37,649 nucleotides of DNA from Allobosea psychrotolerans (GTDB lineage: Bacteria > Pseudomonadota > Alphaproteobacteria > Rhizobiales > Beijerinckiaceae). Within the stretch, counting starts at the first letter, position 1, and each line of letters opens with the position of its first letter. A program made the position numbers and the translations under genes. The notes beneath the pieces are model-generated. The model did not search any database. It was not told the DNA's origin and was given only the letters and a program-made list of their open reading frames with translations. Below, in pieces: positions 1 to 8,096 of the stretch. Where the stretch lies: the NCBI RefSeq assembly GCF_002917105.1, contig NZ_PQFZ01000033.1, forward strand, positions 1 through 37,649. Reading direction: 5' to 3'.

Positions 1-108
1 TCGATCATGGAGCGGATGGAGAACGAAGGCATCGTCGGCCCCGCCAACCACGCCGGCAAGCGCGAGATCCTGGTCGAAACCGGCAGGGCTCGCGAGGACG
101 AGGATTGA
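1..108 (+). CDS. ftsK: DNA translocase FtsK, C-terminal end (partial)
   Basis: The first 35 codons of the window read in frame 1 to a TGA and give a peptide containing ERMENEGIVGPANHAGKRE. This matches the end of the winged-helix gamma domain of FtsK/SpoIIIE translocases, which binds KOPS-type sequences and directs the hexameric motor toward dif at the division septum. The motor and membrane domains lie outside the window. The gene is truncated only by the window edge. An acidic Arg/Glu/Asp tail follows the domain. The position before lolA is the order usual in Rhizobiales. The identification rests on a short conserved stretch. Confidence 0.85.
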   Translation, partial: SIMERMENEGIVGPANHAGKREILVETGRAREDED

Positions 109-334
109 AACACCGCCATCCCGTCCTCAAATTGCCATGACGGTACTGCAACCTTCAGCGATCGCGATGCGTTGATTGGAGTAGGGTCGTAACGAGTGGG
201 GACCGTTTTTTCGAATGGATCCCGCGCTTGGATTTGACCGGAGCGGTGGGTTCTCTTCCATGACCCGTTTGTTGCAGCGTGCCGGCGAAGGCACGATGAT
301 CCCGGCCTCTTGGCCGATTTTGAGTGGAGCTTGC
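109..334. other. ftsK-lolA intergenic region
   Basis: This 226-base gap lies between the ftsK stop and the chosen lolA start. A weak terminator-like signal occurs at 185-211: GGTC (185-188) can pair with GACC (201-204), followed by six T. The stem is only four pairs, so it is doubtful. The lolA frame stays open upstream to about 215, but that extension has no signal-peptide logic and is probably not translated. Nothing else was recognised. Confidence 0.4.
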
Positions 335-1165
335 ATGCTCATGACACGCCGTCTCCGGATGCGGGCCTCGATCGGCGCGCTCGCCGCGCTCGGCTTCGCA
401 GCCGTCCTCGGAGGGGCCAGCGCCCAGCCGCTGAATCTGCAGCCTTCCAAGCCAGCGATCGCCACCGCCAAGCCGTCGCGCAGCGGCACGCGCCTGCCCC
501 CCGTGCGGCCTGAGGGCCTCGGATTGCCGCGCACGGCGACGGCGGCGACACCCGTGCAAACCGCTTCCGCCGAAGCGCCTCAGCGCATCGCGGCCACCCC
601 GGCGAAAGCTTCGGGCAAGTCCTCCGCCCCGCAGACGCAGGATGAGGCCGTCGAGCGGCTGAACGCCTATTTCAACGGATTTGCCACTCTGCAGGCCGAT
701 TTCATCCAGTTTTCCGCCGATGGACGTCGTCTCGAAGGCAAGCTCTACATTCAGCGCCCGGGCAAGATGCGCTTCGAATATCGCGCTCCGGTGACGACCG
801 AGGTCATCGCCGACGGCACCTCCGTCGCCATTCGCGACAAGAAGCTGGCGACGCAGGATATCTATTCGATCGGCCAGACCCCGCTGAAGTTCCTGGTCAA
901 GGAGCGCATGGACCTGGCGCGCGATTCGGTCGTGATGGGTGCCAGCACCAAGGGCGAGATCCTGTCAGTCAGGATCGAGGACCGCTCGACGCTGGGCGGC
1001 ACCTCCAAGATCACCCTGAATTACGACATTACCGCCAATGAATTGCGCGGCTGGGTGGTGATCGATCCGCAAGGCTATGAGACCACGGTCTCGGTCTACA
1101 ATCTCGACACCCAGCGCCGCCCCGATCCGAAGAATTTCACGATCAATTACGAGCGCGTGCTCTGA
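335..1165 (+). CDS. lolA: Outer-membrane lipoprotein carrier protein LolA
   Basis: LolA is the periplasmic chaperone that takes lipoproteins from the LolCDE transporter to the outer membrane. The ATG at 335 is chosen because GGAG (326-329) lies five bases upstream and because it opens a good signal peptide: MLMTRRLRMRA, a hydrophobic core, then cleavage after GGASA near residue 30. The LolA fold occupies about residues 100-276 (Leu-Gln-Ala-Asp-Phe-Ile-Gln, GKLYIQRPGKMRFEY, YETTVSVYN). Between signal peptide and domain lies an unusually long Ala/Pro/Thr-rich linker of about 70 residues. The predicted 276 residues therefore exceed the roughly 200 of the E. coli protein. Neighbours are ftsK upstream and xth downstream. 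Confidence 0.88.
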   Translation: MLMTRRLRMRASIGALAALGFAAVLGGASAQPLNLQPSKPAIATAKPSRSGTRLPPVRPEGLGLPRTATAATPVQTASAEAPQRIAATPAKASGKSSAPQTQDEAVERLNAYFNGFATLQADFIQFSADGRRLEGKLYIQRPGKMRFEYRAPVTTEVIADGTSVAIRDKKLATQDIYSIGQTPLKFLVKERMDLARDSVVMGASTKGEILSVRIEDRSTLGGTSKITLNYDITANELRGWVVIDPQGYETTVSVYNLDTQRRPDPKNFTINYERVL

Positions 1166-1255
1166 CATCGCCCTCTCCGTCATCGCAAACCTGGCGCGTT
1201 TTCGACCGGTGTGGCACCGGCTCGCGTGAAGAAACCGCGCTAAAACAAGGAGCTG

Positions 1256-1292
1256 GAGCATTTCCGCGATCCTGAGAAACGCGGAAATGCTC
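1256..1292. repeat. Intergenic palindrome, 13-bp perfect arms
   Basis: GAGCATTTCCGCG (1256-1268) and its exact reverse complement CGCGGAAATGCTC (1280-1292) flank an 11-base loop between lolA and xth. There is no T-tract, so it is not a classical terminator, although it could stabilise the 3' end of the lolA mRNA. I recall this type of palindrome as common between genes in Rhizobiales genomes; copy number here was not tested. Confidence 0.7.
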
Positions 1293-1395
1293 TAGCCGGG
1301 CAATGACGGCAAGCGGGTCGGCTCTTCACCGGACGAGCTTGCATTTCCGCGCGCTACAAACCAGTTTCCGGCAGCCCTCCGCCCGGAACATTCGC

Positions 1396-2211
1396 GTGCA
1401 ACTCACCGTCACCAGCTGGAATATCAATTCGGTGCGCCTGCGCATCGGCATGGTCTGCGACTTCCTGACCACGCATGCGCCCGATGTGCTGTGCCTGCAG
1501 GAAACCAAGACGCCCGACGAGCAGTTCCCGGCCAAGGCTTTCGAGAAGATCGGCTATGTCCATCAGGCTTTTATCGGCCAGAAGGGCTATAACGGTGTCG
1601 CCATCGTCTCGAAGCTGCCCTTCAGCGAGAAGGACGCCATGGCGATGTGCGGCAAGAACGACGCCCGCCATATGACCGTGGTGCTCGACAAGGCTGCGGG
1701 CGCTGCGGCCGGCGTCGCGATCCATAATTTCTACATTCCCGCCGGCGGTGACATTCCCGACCCGGCGAGGAACGACAAGTTCGCCCATAAGCTCGCCTTC
1801 CTCGACGAGATCGGCGCCTGGGGCATCGCCAGGAAGCCGACCGACCGGCCCGCCATCCTGCTCGGCGACCTCAACATCGCGCCCTATGAGCACGATGTCT
1901 GGAGCCACAAGCAATTGCTCGACGTGGTCAGCCATACGCCCATCGAGACCACGACGCTGGAGAAGCTGCGCAGCGAGCTTGGCTGGACCGACGCCGCGCG
2001 CACGCTCAGGCCCGAGCCGGAAAAGCTCTATAGCTGGTGGAGCTACCGCGCCGCCGACTGGGAAGCCTCCAACCGCGGCCGCCGCCTCGACCATATCTGG
2101 CTCTCGGACGCGCTGAAGCCGGCTCTGCGCGACCTCACCTTCCTGCGCGAAGCCCGCGGTTGGGAGCGCCCCTCGGACCATGTGCCGGTAACAGTGACGC
2201 TGGAGCTTTGA
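1396..2211 (+). CDS. xth: Exodeoxyribonuclease III
   Basis: This is an EEP-family (endonuclease/exonuclease/phosphatase) enzyme for base-excision repair: an AP endonuclease and 3'-5' exonuclease on duplex DNA, Mg-dependent, cytoplasmic. Seen in the sequence are SWNINS near residue 7, LQETK with the metal-binding Glu36, GDLNIAP with Asp158 and Asn160, and SDH with Asp261 and His262. These align with Glu34, Asp151/Asn153 and Asp258/His259 of E. coli. The GTG at 1396 is chosen because it gives 271 residues (E. coli has 268) and starts exactly at the conserved first strand. The ATG at 1303 would add 31 unconserved residues running close to the palindrome. No strong ribosome site is visible before the GTG. 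Confidence 0.9.
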   Translation: MQLTVTSWNINSVRLRIGMVCDFLTTHAPDVLCLQETKTPDEQFPAKAFEKIGYVHQAFIGQKGYNGVAIVSKLPFSEKDAMAMCGKNDARHMTVVLDKAAGAAAGVAIHNFYIPAGGDIPDPARNDKFAHKLAFLDEIGAWGIARKPTDRPAILLGDLNIAPYEHDVWSHKQLLDVVSHTPIETTTLEKLRSELGWTDAARTLRPEPEKLYSWWSYRAADWEASNRGRRLDHIWLSDALKPALRDLTFLREARGWERPSDHVPVTVTLEL

Positions 2212-2221
2212 GGCTCCTCTC

Positions 2222-2686
2222 TCAGCCCCGATCGATCGCGTTCAGCGCGGCCTGAACCTGGCTCAATTCGCCGACGAACTCGCGCAGACGATCGCCGATC
2301 GCTTCGGCGATCGCCTCGGCCGACTTCGGAAACTCGGCGAGGACGCGGCGCATCACGCTGCGCGACAGCTTCATCACCTGCGTCGGCTCGCGCGCGATCG
2401 CCGTCACCGGCCGGTGCACCGAGGTGAACAGGGCGATTTCTCCAAGCAAGGCGCCGGCGCCGACGATCTCGTCGGCCGGCTGGCCGTCATCCTGGTGCAG
2501 CAGGGCGACCGCGCCCGAAATGATCAGTACTGCGCCGTCCGATAGATCGCCGCCACGAAACAGGACATCGCCGGCGCGCAGGATGCGGCTTTCCGCCGCG
2601 AACGCCACCAGACGCAGCGCATCGCGCTCCATCAGACTCAGCAGCGGCTGCTGGGCCAGCAGGGCAATGTCGTTGTCGAGAGCCAT
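2222..2686 (-). CDS. Cyclic-nucleotide-binding domain protein without a DNA-binding domain
   Basis: The 154-residue product is a lone CRP-type cyclic-nucleotide-binding beta-roll (about residues 15-125). The pattern includes LRAGDVLFRGGDLSDGAVLI, a GALLGEIALF segment in the phosphate-binding-cassette position, and a C-terminal helix. There is no helix-turn-helix, so unlike CRP/FNR it probably senses or scaffolds rather than binding DNA. The cassette contains GE followed by IALF, but the Arg typical of cAMP binders is not obvious, so the ligand is unknown. The gene starts six bases after the stop of the response regulator and is almost surely its operon partner. That suggests a linked signalling role, which is inference. 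Confidence 0.75.
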   Translation of the reverse strand: MALDNDIALLAQQPLLSLMERDALRLVAFAAESRILRAGDVLFRGGDLSDGAVLIISGAVALLHQDDGQPADEIVGAGALLGEIALFTSVHRPVTAIAREPTQVMKLSRSVMRRVLAEFPKSAEAIAEAIGDRLREFVGELSQVQAALNAIDRG

Positions 2687-2692
2687 ATCGAC

Positions 2693-3379
2693 TTAAGGGT
2701 TGAGGCGGTAGCCGCCCGCATCCGTCACGAGCAAACGCGCATTGCCCGGATCGGGTTCGATCTTCTGGCGCAACCGGTAGATATGCGTCTCGAGCGTATG
2801 GGTCGTGACCTGGCTGTTATAGCCCCAGACCTCCTGCAGCAGGATCTCGCGGGCGATCGGCTTGCGGCCGGCGCGATAGAGAAAGCGCAGGATCGCGGTC
2901 TCCTTCTCGGTCAGCTTCGTCTTGGAGCCCTTCTCGCTGACCAACAGCTTCGAGCCGGGATGGAAGGTATAGGGCCCGACCTGAAAGACCGCGTCCTCGC
3001 TCGCCTCGTACTGGCGCAAATGCGCCCGGATGCGCGCCAGCAGCACGGCGAATTTGAACGGCTTGACGACATAATCATTGGCGCCGGCTTCCAGCCCCAG
3101 CACCGTGTCCGAATCGGAACCCTGGCCGGTCAGCATGATCACCGGGCTCTTGAAGCCGTTCTTGCGCATCATCTTGACAGCTTCGCGCCCGTCCATGTCG
3201 GGCAGGCCGACATCCATCACGGCGAGATCGATCCGCTCGGCCTGCACGGCCTTGACCGCCGAGGTCGCGGTGCCGGCGGTCGAGATCTTGAACTCGTCAT
3301 AGAGCGCGAGCTGTTCGGCCAGCGCGTCGCGCAATGTCTCGTCATCATCGACGAGGAGGATATGATGGACGGCGGACAT
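2693..3379 (-). CDS. OmpR-family response regulator (CenR-like)
   Basis: This is a 228-residue two-component regulator. The receiver domain (1-118) has the acidic pair Asp12/Asp13, phospho-acceptor Asp56 in MDVGLPDMDG, Thr84 and Lys106. The winged helix (about 130-228) contains LTEKETAILRFLYRAG and THTLETHIYRLRQKIE. It resembles the alphaproteobacterial CenR regulators of envelope homeostasis, and the neighbouring L,D-transpeptidase and lolA would suit that role, but assignment to CenR rather than another OmpR paralogue is not proven here. No sensor kinase is adjacent. The gene is divergent from the transpeptidase across an 81-base gap and is followed closely by the cyclic-nucleotide-binding gene. 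Confidence 0.85.
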   Translation of the reverse strand: MSAVHHILLVDDDETLRDALAEQLALYDEFKISTAGTATSAVKAVQAERIDLAVMDVGLPDMDGREAVKMMRKNGFKSPVIMLTGQGSDSDTVLGLEAGANDYVVKPFKFAVLLARIRAHLRQYEASEDAVFQVGPYTFHPGSKLLVSEKGSKTKLTEKETAILRFLYRAGRKPIAREILLQEVWGYNSQVTTHTLETHIYRLRQKIEPDPGNARLLVTDAGGYRLNP

Positions 3380-3460
3380 GAACGATCATTGTAACGGTTG
3401 CGCAGCGGGCACCATGAGCCCGCTGATTCGTGTCTGCAAGTCACGCAGGATGGAATTTCA

Positions 3461-4030
3461 GTGAGAAAACGTGAGAGCCCGATCACATCCTGGTCGGTTC
3501 ACAAGCCGCGCGGCCTCACCCGGCTGCGGGTCTTCGCCTCGGTCCGGGACCGCAGCAAGGGCTTCCTGGTCGCAGGGAGAGCGGTGTTCCCCTGCGCGCT
3601 TGGCCGGTCCGGCATCGTCGTCCTCAAGCGCGAGGGCGACGGCGGCACCCCGCGCGCCGCGCTGCCGCTGCGCAGCGTGCTCTACCGCAAGGCGCGGCTG
3701 CCGCGGCCGAGAACGCTCCTGCCGCTGCGCGCCATCACCGCCCGCGACGCCTGGTGCGACGATGCCGGCGACCGCCGCTACAACCGGCTGATCGCCCGCC
3801 CGCCCGGCGCCGCCGAGGAGCGGCTGCAGCGCGACGACCATCTCTACGACGTCATCGTCGAGCTCGGCTGGAACGACTCACCGGTGATTCGCGGCCGCGG
3901 CAGCGCGATCTTCTGGCATCTCGCGCGAGCCGGCTTCACGCCCACCGCCGGCTGCGTCGCGGTCGAGGGCCATGTCTTCGCCAAGGTGCTGCCGCGCCTG
4001 GCGCGGCATTGCGTGATGGTGGTGCGCTAA
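3461..4030 (+). CDS. L,D-transpeptidase (YkuD) family protein
   Basis: A YkuD-fold protein of 189 residues. Family marks are KREGDGGTPRAALPL and a C-terminal active-site region, FWHLARAGFTPTAGCVAV, in which the His and the Cys of TAGC would be the catalytic pair. YkuD enzymes form 3-3 cross-links or attach proteins to peptidoglycan. The usual SHGC motif is replaced by TAGC, a variant of a short subfamily. The GTG at 3461 is chosen because AGGA lies 8-14 bases upstream; an upstream TTG at 3398 is possible. No signal peptide is visible with either start, so how it would reach the periplasm is unclear. It is divergent from the CenR-like regulator, a possible regulator of this gene. Confidence 0.78.
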   Translation: MRKRESPITSWSVHKPRGLTRLRVFASVRDRSKGFLVAGRAVFPCALGRSGIVVLKREGDGGTPRAALPLRSVLYRKARLPRPRTLLPLRAITARDAWCDDAGDRRYNRLIARPPGAAEERLQRDDHLYDVIVELGWNDSPVIRGRGSAIFWHLARAGFTPTAGCVAVEGHVFAKVLPRLARHCVMVVR

Positions 4031-4147
4031 GCAGGTTCCGGGCGTCCTTAGCGGGCCTGCGCTTCGCTTCGCCCGAGAATCTCCGACCGGGGATGCTCAG
4101 AGTCTGGCCCGAGCATCGCGCAACCGCCCCACGCCCTCAGCCTGCCT

Positions 4148-4813
4148 TCACGCGCGCGCCCCGAAAATCGCGCTGCCCACCCGCACATAGGTCGCGCCCA
4201 TCTGGATCGCGGCCTCGTAATCGGCGCTCATGCCCATGGAGAGTTCGCGCAGGCCGTGGCGCGCCGCGATCTTGGCGAGCAGGGCGAAATGCGGCGAAGG
4301 CGGCTCATCGGCCGGCGGAATGCACATCAGCCCCGTGATCACGAGGCCGTGATGCGCGCGGCAGTTTTCGAGGAACGCGTCGATCCCGGCTGGGCTGACG
4401 CCGCCCTTTTGCGGCTCGTCTCCGGTGTTGACCTGGACGAACAGGGTCGGGGTCTTGCCGGTGCGGGCGATTTCGCGCGCCAGCTCCTTGGCCAGGCTCT
4501 CGCGATCGAGCGAGTGGATCGCGTCGAACAATTCGACCGCCTCGCGGGCCTTGTTGGATTGCAGCGGCCCGATCATGTGGAGCTGGGCATCGGGAAAACG
4601 CAGCTTCAGCTCGGGCCATTTGGCCTTGGCCTCCTGGACATAGTTCTCGCCGAAGATGCGCTGCCCGGCTTCCAGCACGGGCAGGATCGCCTCTGCCGGC
4701 ATCGTCTTCGAGACCGCGATCAGCGCAACCGAATCGGGCTCGCGCTCGAAATCACGCGCCGCGCGCGCAATCGCGGCCCGTGTGGCGGCCAAACGCGTAA
4801 CCGTATCGCTCAT
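4148..4813 (-). CDS. yggS: YggS-type PLP homeostasis protein
   Basis: A cytoplasmic alanine-racemase-like TIM-barrel protein of the YggS/PLPBP family, which binds pyridoxal 5'-phosphate without known catalysis and buffers free PLP. Lys36 in LIAVSK is the PLP Schiff-base position. GENYVQEAKAKW, HMIGPLQSNKAR, QVNTGDEPQKGG and ELSMGMSADYEAAI are family blocks. The ATG at 4813 is chosen because AAGGGA precedes it at good spacing; the upstream ATG at 4828 overlaps that site. The length of 221 residues is normal. It converges on the L,D-transpeptidase across 117 bases in which no clear terminator was seen, and is divergent from leuS. Confidence 0.9.
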   Translation of the reverse strand: MSDTVTRLAATRAAIARAARDFEREPDSVALIAVSKTMPAEAILPVLEAGQRIFGENYVQEAKAKWPELKLRFPDAQLHMIGPLQSNKAREAVELFDAIHSLDRESLAKELAREIARTGKTPTLFVQVNTGDEPQKGGVSPAGIDAFLENCRAHHGLVITGLMCIPPADEPPSPHFALLAKIAARHGLRELSMGMSADYEAAIQMGATYVRVGSAIFGARA

Positions 4814-4841
4814 CGGTAGTCCCTTCATGCCCTGTGCGGCG

Positions 4842-4871
4842 TTGACCGCGTGGCTGCAATGGTGTCCTAGT
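4842..4871 (+). promoter_or_regulatory. Possible sigma-70 type promoter of leuS
   Basis: TTGACC (4842-4847) is separated by 18 bases from CCTAGT (4866-4871), 37 bases before the leuS start, in the divergent gap with yggS. The -35 is good and the -10 poor. The prediction is weak. Confidence 0.35.
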
Positions 4872-4908
4872 CCGGGCTCATCCGATCACGCAAGAATTGC
4901 CCGTTATC

Positions 4909-7533
4909 ATGGCCGTCGAACGCTACAATCCCAAGGAATCAGAGCCGAAATGGCGCCGTGTCTGGGAGGAGCGCAAGCTCTTCGAGACCCGTAACGACGA
5001 TCCGCGCCCGAGCTACTATGTCCTCGAGATGTTTCCCTACCCTTCCGGCCGCATTCATATGGGCCATGTCCGCAATTACGCGATGGGCGACGTCGTCGCG
5101 CGCTACAAGCGCGCCAAGGGCTTCGCCGTACTCCATCCGATGGGCTGGGACGCCTTCGGCCTGCCGGCCGAGAACGCCGCCAAGGCCAACAAGGTCCACC
5201 CGCGCGAATGGACCTACGCCAATATCGCGACGATGCGGACGCAGTTGCAGTCCATGGGCCTGTCGCTCGACTGGAGCCGGGAGCTCGCGACCTGCGACCC
5301 GAGCTATTACAAGCACCAGCAGAAGCTGTTCCTGGACTTCCTCAAGGCCGGGCTGGTCGATCGCAAGACCGCGAGGGTCAACTGGGACCCGGTCGACGAG
5401 ACCGTGCTCGCCAATGAGCAGGTCATCGACGGGCGCGGCTGGCGCTCCGGCGCGCCCGTGGAAATCCGCGAGCTGACGCAGTGGTTCTTCAAGATCACCG
5501 ACTACGCCCAGGAGCTGCATGACGCGCTGGAAGGCCTGACGCGCTGGCCCGACAAGGTCCGGTTGATGCAGAAGAACTGGATCGGCCGCTCGGAGGGGCT
5601 GCTGATTCGTTTCGCTCTCGAATCGAATCCCTATGGCCGCAATGAGCTGGAGATCTATACGACCCGGCCCGACACGCTGTTCGGCGCCAAGTTCATGGCA
5701 ATCGCTCCCGACCATCCGCTGGCCAAGGCGGCAGCCGAGAACAACCCCGCCCTGCAGGCCTTCATCGAGGATTGCAAGCGCACCGGCACGGCCCAGGAGA
5801 ACATCGACAAGGCCGAGAAGCTCGGTTTCGACACCGGCATCCGCGCCGTGCATCCCTTTGATAAATCATGGACCTTGCCGGTCTATGTCGCCAATTTCAT
5901 CCTGATGGAATACGGCACGGGCGCGATCTTCGGCTGCCCGGCCCATGACCAGCGCGACCTCGACTTCGTCAATAAATACGGGCTCGGCGTCACCCCGGTC
6001 GTGGCGCCCGAGGGCCAGGACCCGGCAAGTTTCGTCATCACCGACACCGCCTATGGCGATGACGGCCGCATGATCAATTCGCGCTTCCTCGACGGCATGA
6101 CCATTCCGGAGGCGAAAGAAGACGTCGCGCGCCGGCTGGAAGCCGAGACGCGCGGCAACAGCCCTGTCGCCACGCGCAAGGTCAATTTCCGCCTGCGCGA
6201 CTGGGGCGTTTCGCGCCAGCGCTACTGGGGTTGCCCGATTCCGGTGATCCATTGCGCCGATTGCGGCACGCTGCCGGTGCCCGACGCCGACCTGCCGGTC
6301 AAGCTGCCCGACGACGTCTCCTTCGACCGGCCCGGCAACCCGCTCGACCATCACCCGACATGGAAGCATGTCGCCTGCCCGCAATGCGGCAAGCCGGCCC
6401 GGCGCGAAACCGACACGATGGACACCTTCGTCGATTCGTCCTGGTATTTCGCCCGCTTCACCGATCCCTGGCGGGTCGAGAGCCCGACCGACCGGCCTGT
6501 CGTCGACCGCTTCCTGCCGGTCGACCAGTATATCGGCGGTGTCGAGCACGCGATCCTGCACCTGCTCTATTCGCGCTTCTTCACCCGCGCCATGAAGGCG
6601 ACAGGCCATGCCGGGCTGGACGAGCCTTTCGACGGCATGTTCACGCAAGGCATGGTCGTCCACGAGACCTACCGCGCCAGGGACGGCAGCTGGGTCGAGC
6701 CGGGCGATGTCCGCATCGAGGTAAACGGCACCGAGCGCCGCGGCTTCCATGTCGATACCGGCGCGCCGATCGAGATCGGCGCCATCGAGAAGATGTCGAA
6801 GTCCAAGAAGAATGTCGTCGATCCCGACGACATCATCGCCTCCTACGGCGCCGACACCGCGCGCTGGTTCATGCTCTCCGATTCACCACCAGACCGCGAC
6901 GTGATCTGGACCGATGAGGGCGTCCAGGGCGCCGCCCGCTTCGTCCAGCGCCTCTGGCGGCTCGTCGGCGAGATCGCCGAGCGCACGGGCAACAGCGCCG
7001 GCATGCCGGCTGCCCTGAGCGAGCAGGCCATGACGCTGCGCCGCGCCAGCCACCGCGCCTTGCATGCGGTCGGCCTCGATATCGAGCGCCTCGGCTTCAA
7101 CCGCTGCATCGCCCATATCTACTCGCTGACCAACGCCATCGGCAAAGCGCTCGACGCGGCTGCCGAAAACGCCGCACTCGCACCCGACATCGCTTTCGCG
7201 CTGCATGAATCCGCCATCATCGCCACGCAGCTTGTCGCGCCGATGATGCCGCATCTCGCCGAGGAGTGCTGGCAGGCGCTGCGGCAGCCGGGGCTCATCG
7301 GAGAGGCTGCATGGCCTGTCGCCGACGAGACCCTGCTGAAGGACGACAGCATCGTGCTGCCGGTCCAGATCAACGGCAAGAAGCGCGCGGAGCTGACCGT
7401 CCCCGCCGATGCGAATACCGTGGCCGTGGAGGTGCTCGCGCGCACCTCCGAGGCCGTCATCAAGGCGCTTGACGGCCGGGAGATCCGGAAGATCATCGTC
7501 GTGCCCGGGAGAATCGTGAATGTCGTCGCCTGA
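4909..7533 (+). CDS. leuS: Leucyl-tRNA synthetase
   Basis: Class I aminoacyl-tRNA synthetase that charges tRNA-Leu. The class signature HMGH is at residues 50-53 (after FPYPSG) and KMSKS at 628-632. The CP1 editing domain contains TTRPDTLFGAKFMAIAPDHP. A Cys4 zinc-type insertion is formed by CADCG and CPQCG before DTFVDSSWYFARF. At 874 residues it has the usual bacterial length. The ATG at 4909 is chosen, since an upstream TTG at 4897 adds only four residues. The 3' end overlaps lptE by 14 bases, so leuS-lptE-holA form one operon, an arrangement widespread among bacteria and consistent with co-expression of these unrelated functions. Confidence 0.97.
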   Translation: MAVERYNPKESEPKWRRVWEERKLFETRNDDPRPSYYVLEMFPYPSGRIHMGHVRNYAMGDVVARYKRAKGFAVLHPMGWDAFGLPAENAAKANKVHPREWTYANIATMRTQLQSMGLSLDWSRELATCDPSYYKHQQKLFLDFLKAGLVDRKTARVNWDPVDETVLANEQVIDGRGWRSGAPVEIRELTQWFFKITDYAQELHDALEGLTRWPDKVRLMQKNWIGRSEGLLIRFALESNPYGRNELEIYTTRPDTLFGAKFMAIAPDHPLAKAAAENNPALQAFIEDCKRTGTAQENIDKAEKLGFDTGIRAVHPFDKSWTLPVYVANFILMEYGTGAIFGCPAHDQRDLDFVNKYGLGVTPVVAPEGQDPASFVITDTAYGDDGRMINSRFLDGMTIPEAKEDVARRLEAETRGNSPVATRKVNFRLRDWGVSRQRYWGCPIPVIHCADCGTLPVPDADLPVKLPDDVSFDRPGNPLDHHPTWKHVACPQCGKPARRETDTMDTFVDSSWYFARFTDPWRVESPTDRPVVDRFLPVDQYIGGVEHAILHLLYSRFFTRAMKATGHAGLDEPFDGMFTQGMVVHETYRARDGSWVEPGDVRIEVNGTERRGFHVDTGAPIEIGAIEKMSKSKKNVVDPDDIIASYGADTARWFMLSDSPPDRDVIWTDEGVQGAARFVQRLWRLVGEIAERTGNSAGMPAALSEQAMTLRRASHRALHAVGLDIERLGFNRCIAHIYSLTNAIGKALDAAAENAALAPDIAFALHESAIIATQLVAPMMPHLAEECWQALRQPGLIGEAAWPVADETLLKDDSIVLPVQINGKKRAELTVPADANTVAVEVLARTSEAVIKALDGREIRKIIVVPGRIVNVVA

Positions 7534-8080
7534 AGCCCAGAACCGGACCCTGTCGCGGCCGGTTCCGACCCGCCGCATGATGCTGACCGCCACCTTGCTG
7601 GCGACGGCTTTTGCCGGGGGCTGCCTGCAGCCGCTCTATTCCGAGAACACCACGAGCACTGTCGGCGGCAGCGTCAAATCCGCGCTGAAGAGCGTCGAAA
7701 TTCCGCAGATTTCGGGCCTGACCGGCCATTACCTGCGCAACGAGCTCGCTTTCGAGCTCGATGGCGGCGGCGAGCCCGATGTCCAGAAGCGCCTGCGCTT
7801 CGAGGCCAAGGTCGCTGAATCGATCGAGGTCGTCACGGTCGATTACAATACCGGCCGCGCCGATTCGGCGGTCCTGATCGCCACCGCGACCTGGACGGTC
7901 AAGCGCATCGGCTCGGGCGAGACCGTCTCCTCGGGCACCAATGTCGTGCGCGCGCCCTATGAGCGCTCCTCGCAGCGCTTCGCCACGGTGCGCGCCGCGC
8001 GCGACGCCCAGATCCGCGCGGCCAAGAGCCTGGCCCAGCTGATCAAGGGCCAGCTCGCCGCCGATCTGGTCTCCGGCTGA
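7520..8080 (+). CDS. lptE: LPS-assembly lipoprotein LptE
   Basis: LptE plugs the LptD barrel and helps insert lipopolysaccharide into the outer leaflet of the outer membrane. The 186-residue product has a basic N-terminus with an Arg-Arg pair, a hydrophobic stretch (about 21-33) and a lipobox-like AGGC with the lipidated Cys at 35, followed by LQPLY, typical of alphaproteobacterial LptE. Primary sequence is weakly conserved in this family, so the call leans on the lipobox, length and position between leuS and holA. The start overlaps the leuS end by 14 bases. ATG codons at residues 20 and 21 could be alternative starts but lack a ribosome site. Confidence 0.85.
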   Translation: MSSPEAQNRTLSRPVPTRRMMLTATLLATAFAGGCLQPLYSENTTSTVGGSVKSALKSVEIPQISGLTGHYLRNELAFELDGGGEPDVQKRLRFEAKVAESIEVVTVDYNTGRADSAVLIATATWTVKRIGSGETVSSGTNVVRAPYERSSQRFATVRAARDAQIRAAKSLAQLIKGQLAADLVSG

Positions 8081-8096
8081 AGCGAGAATCTCCGCC

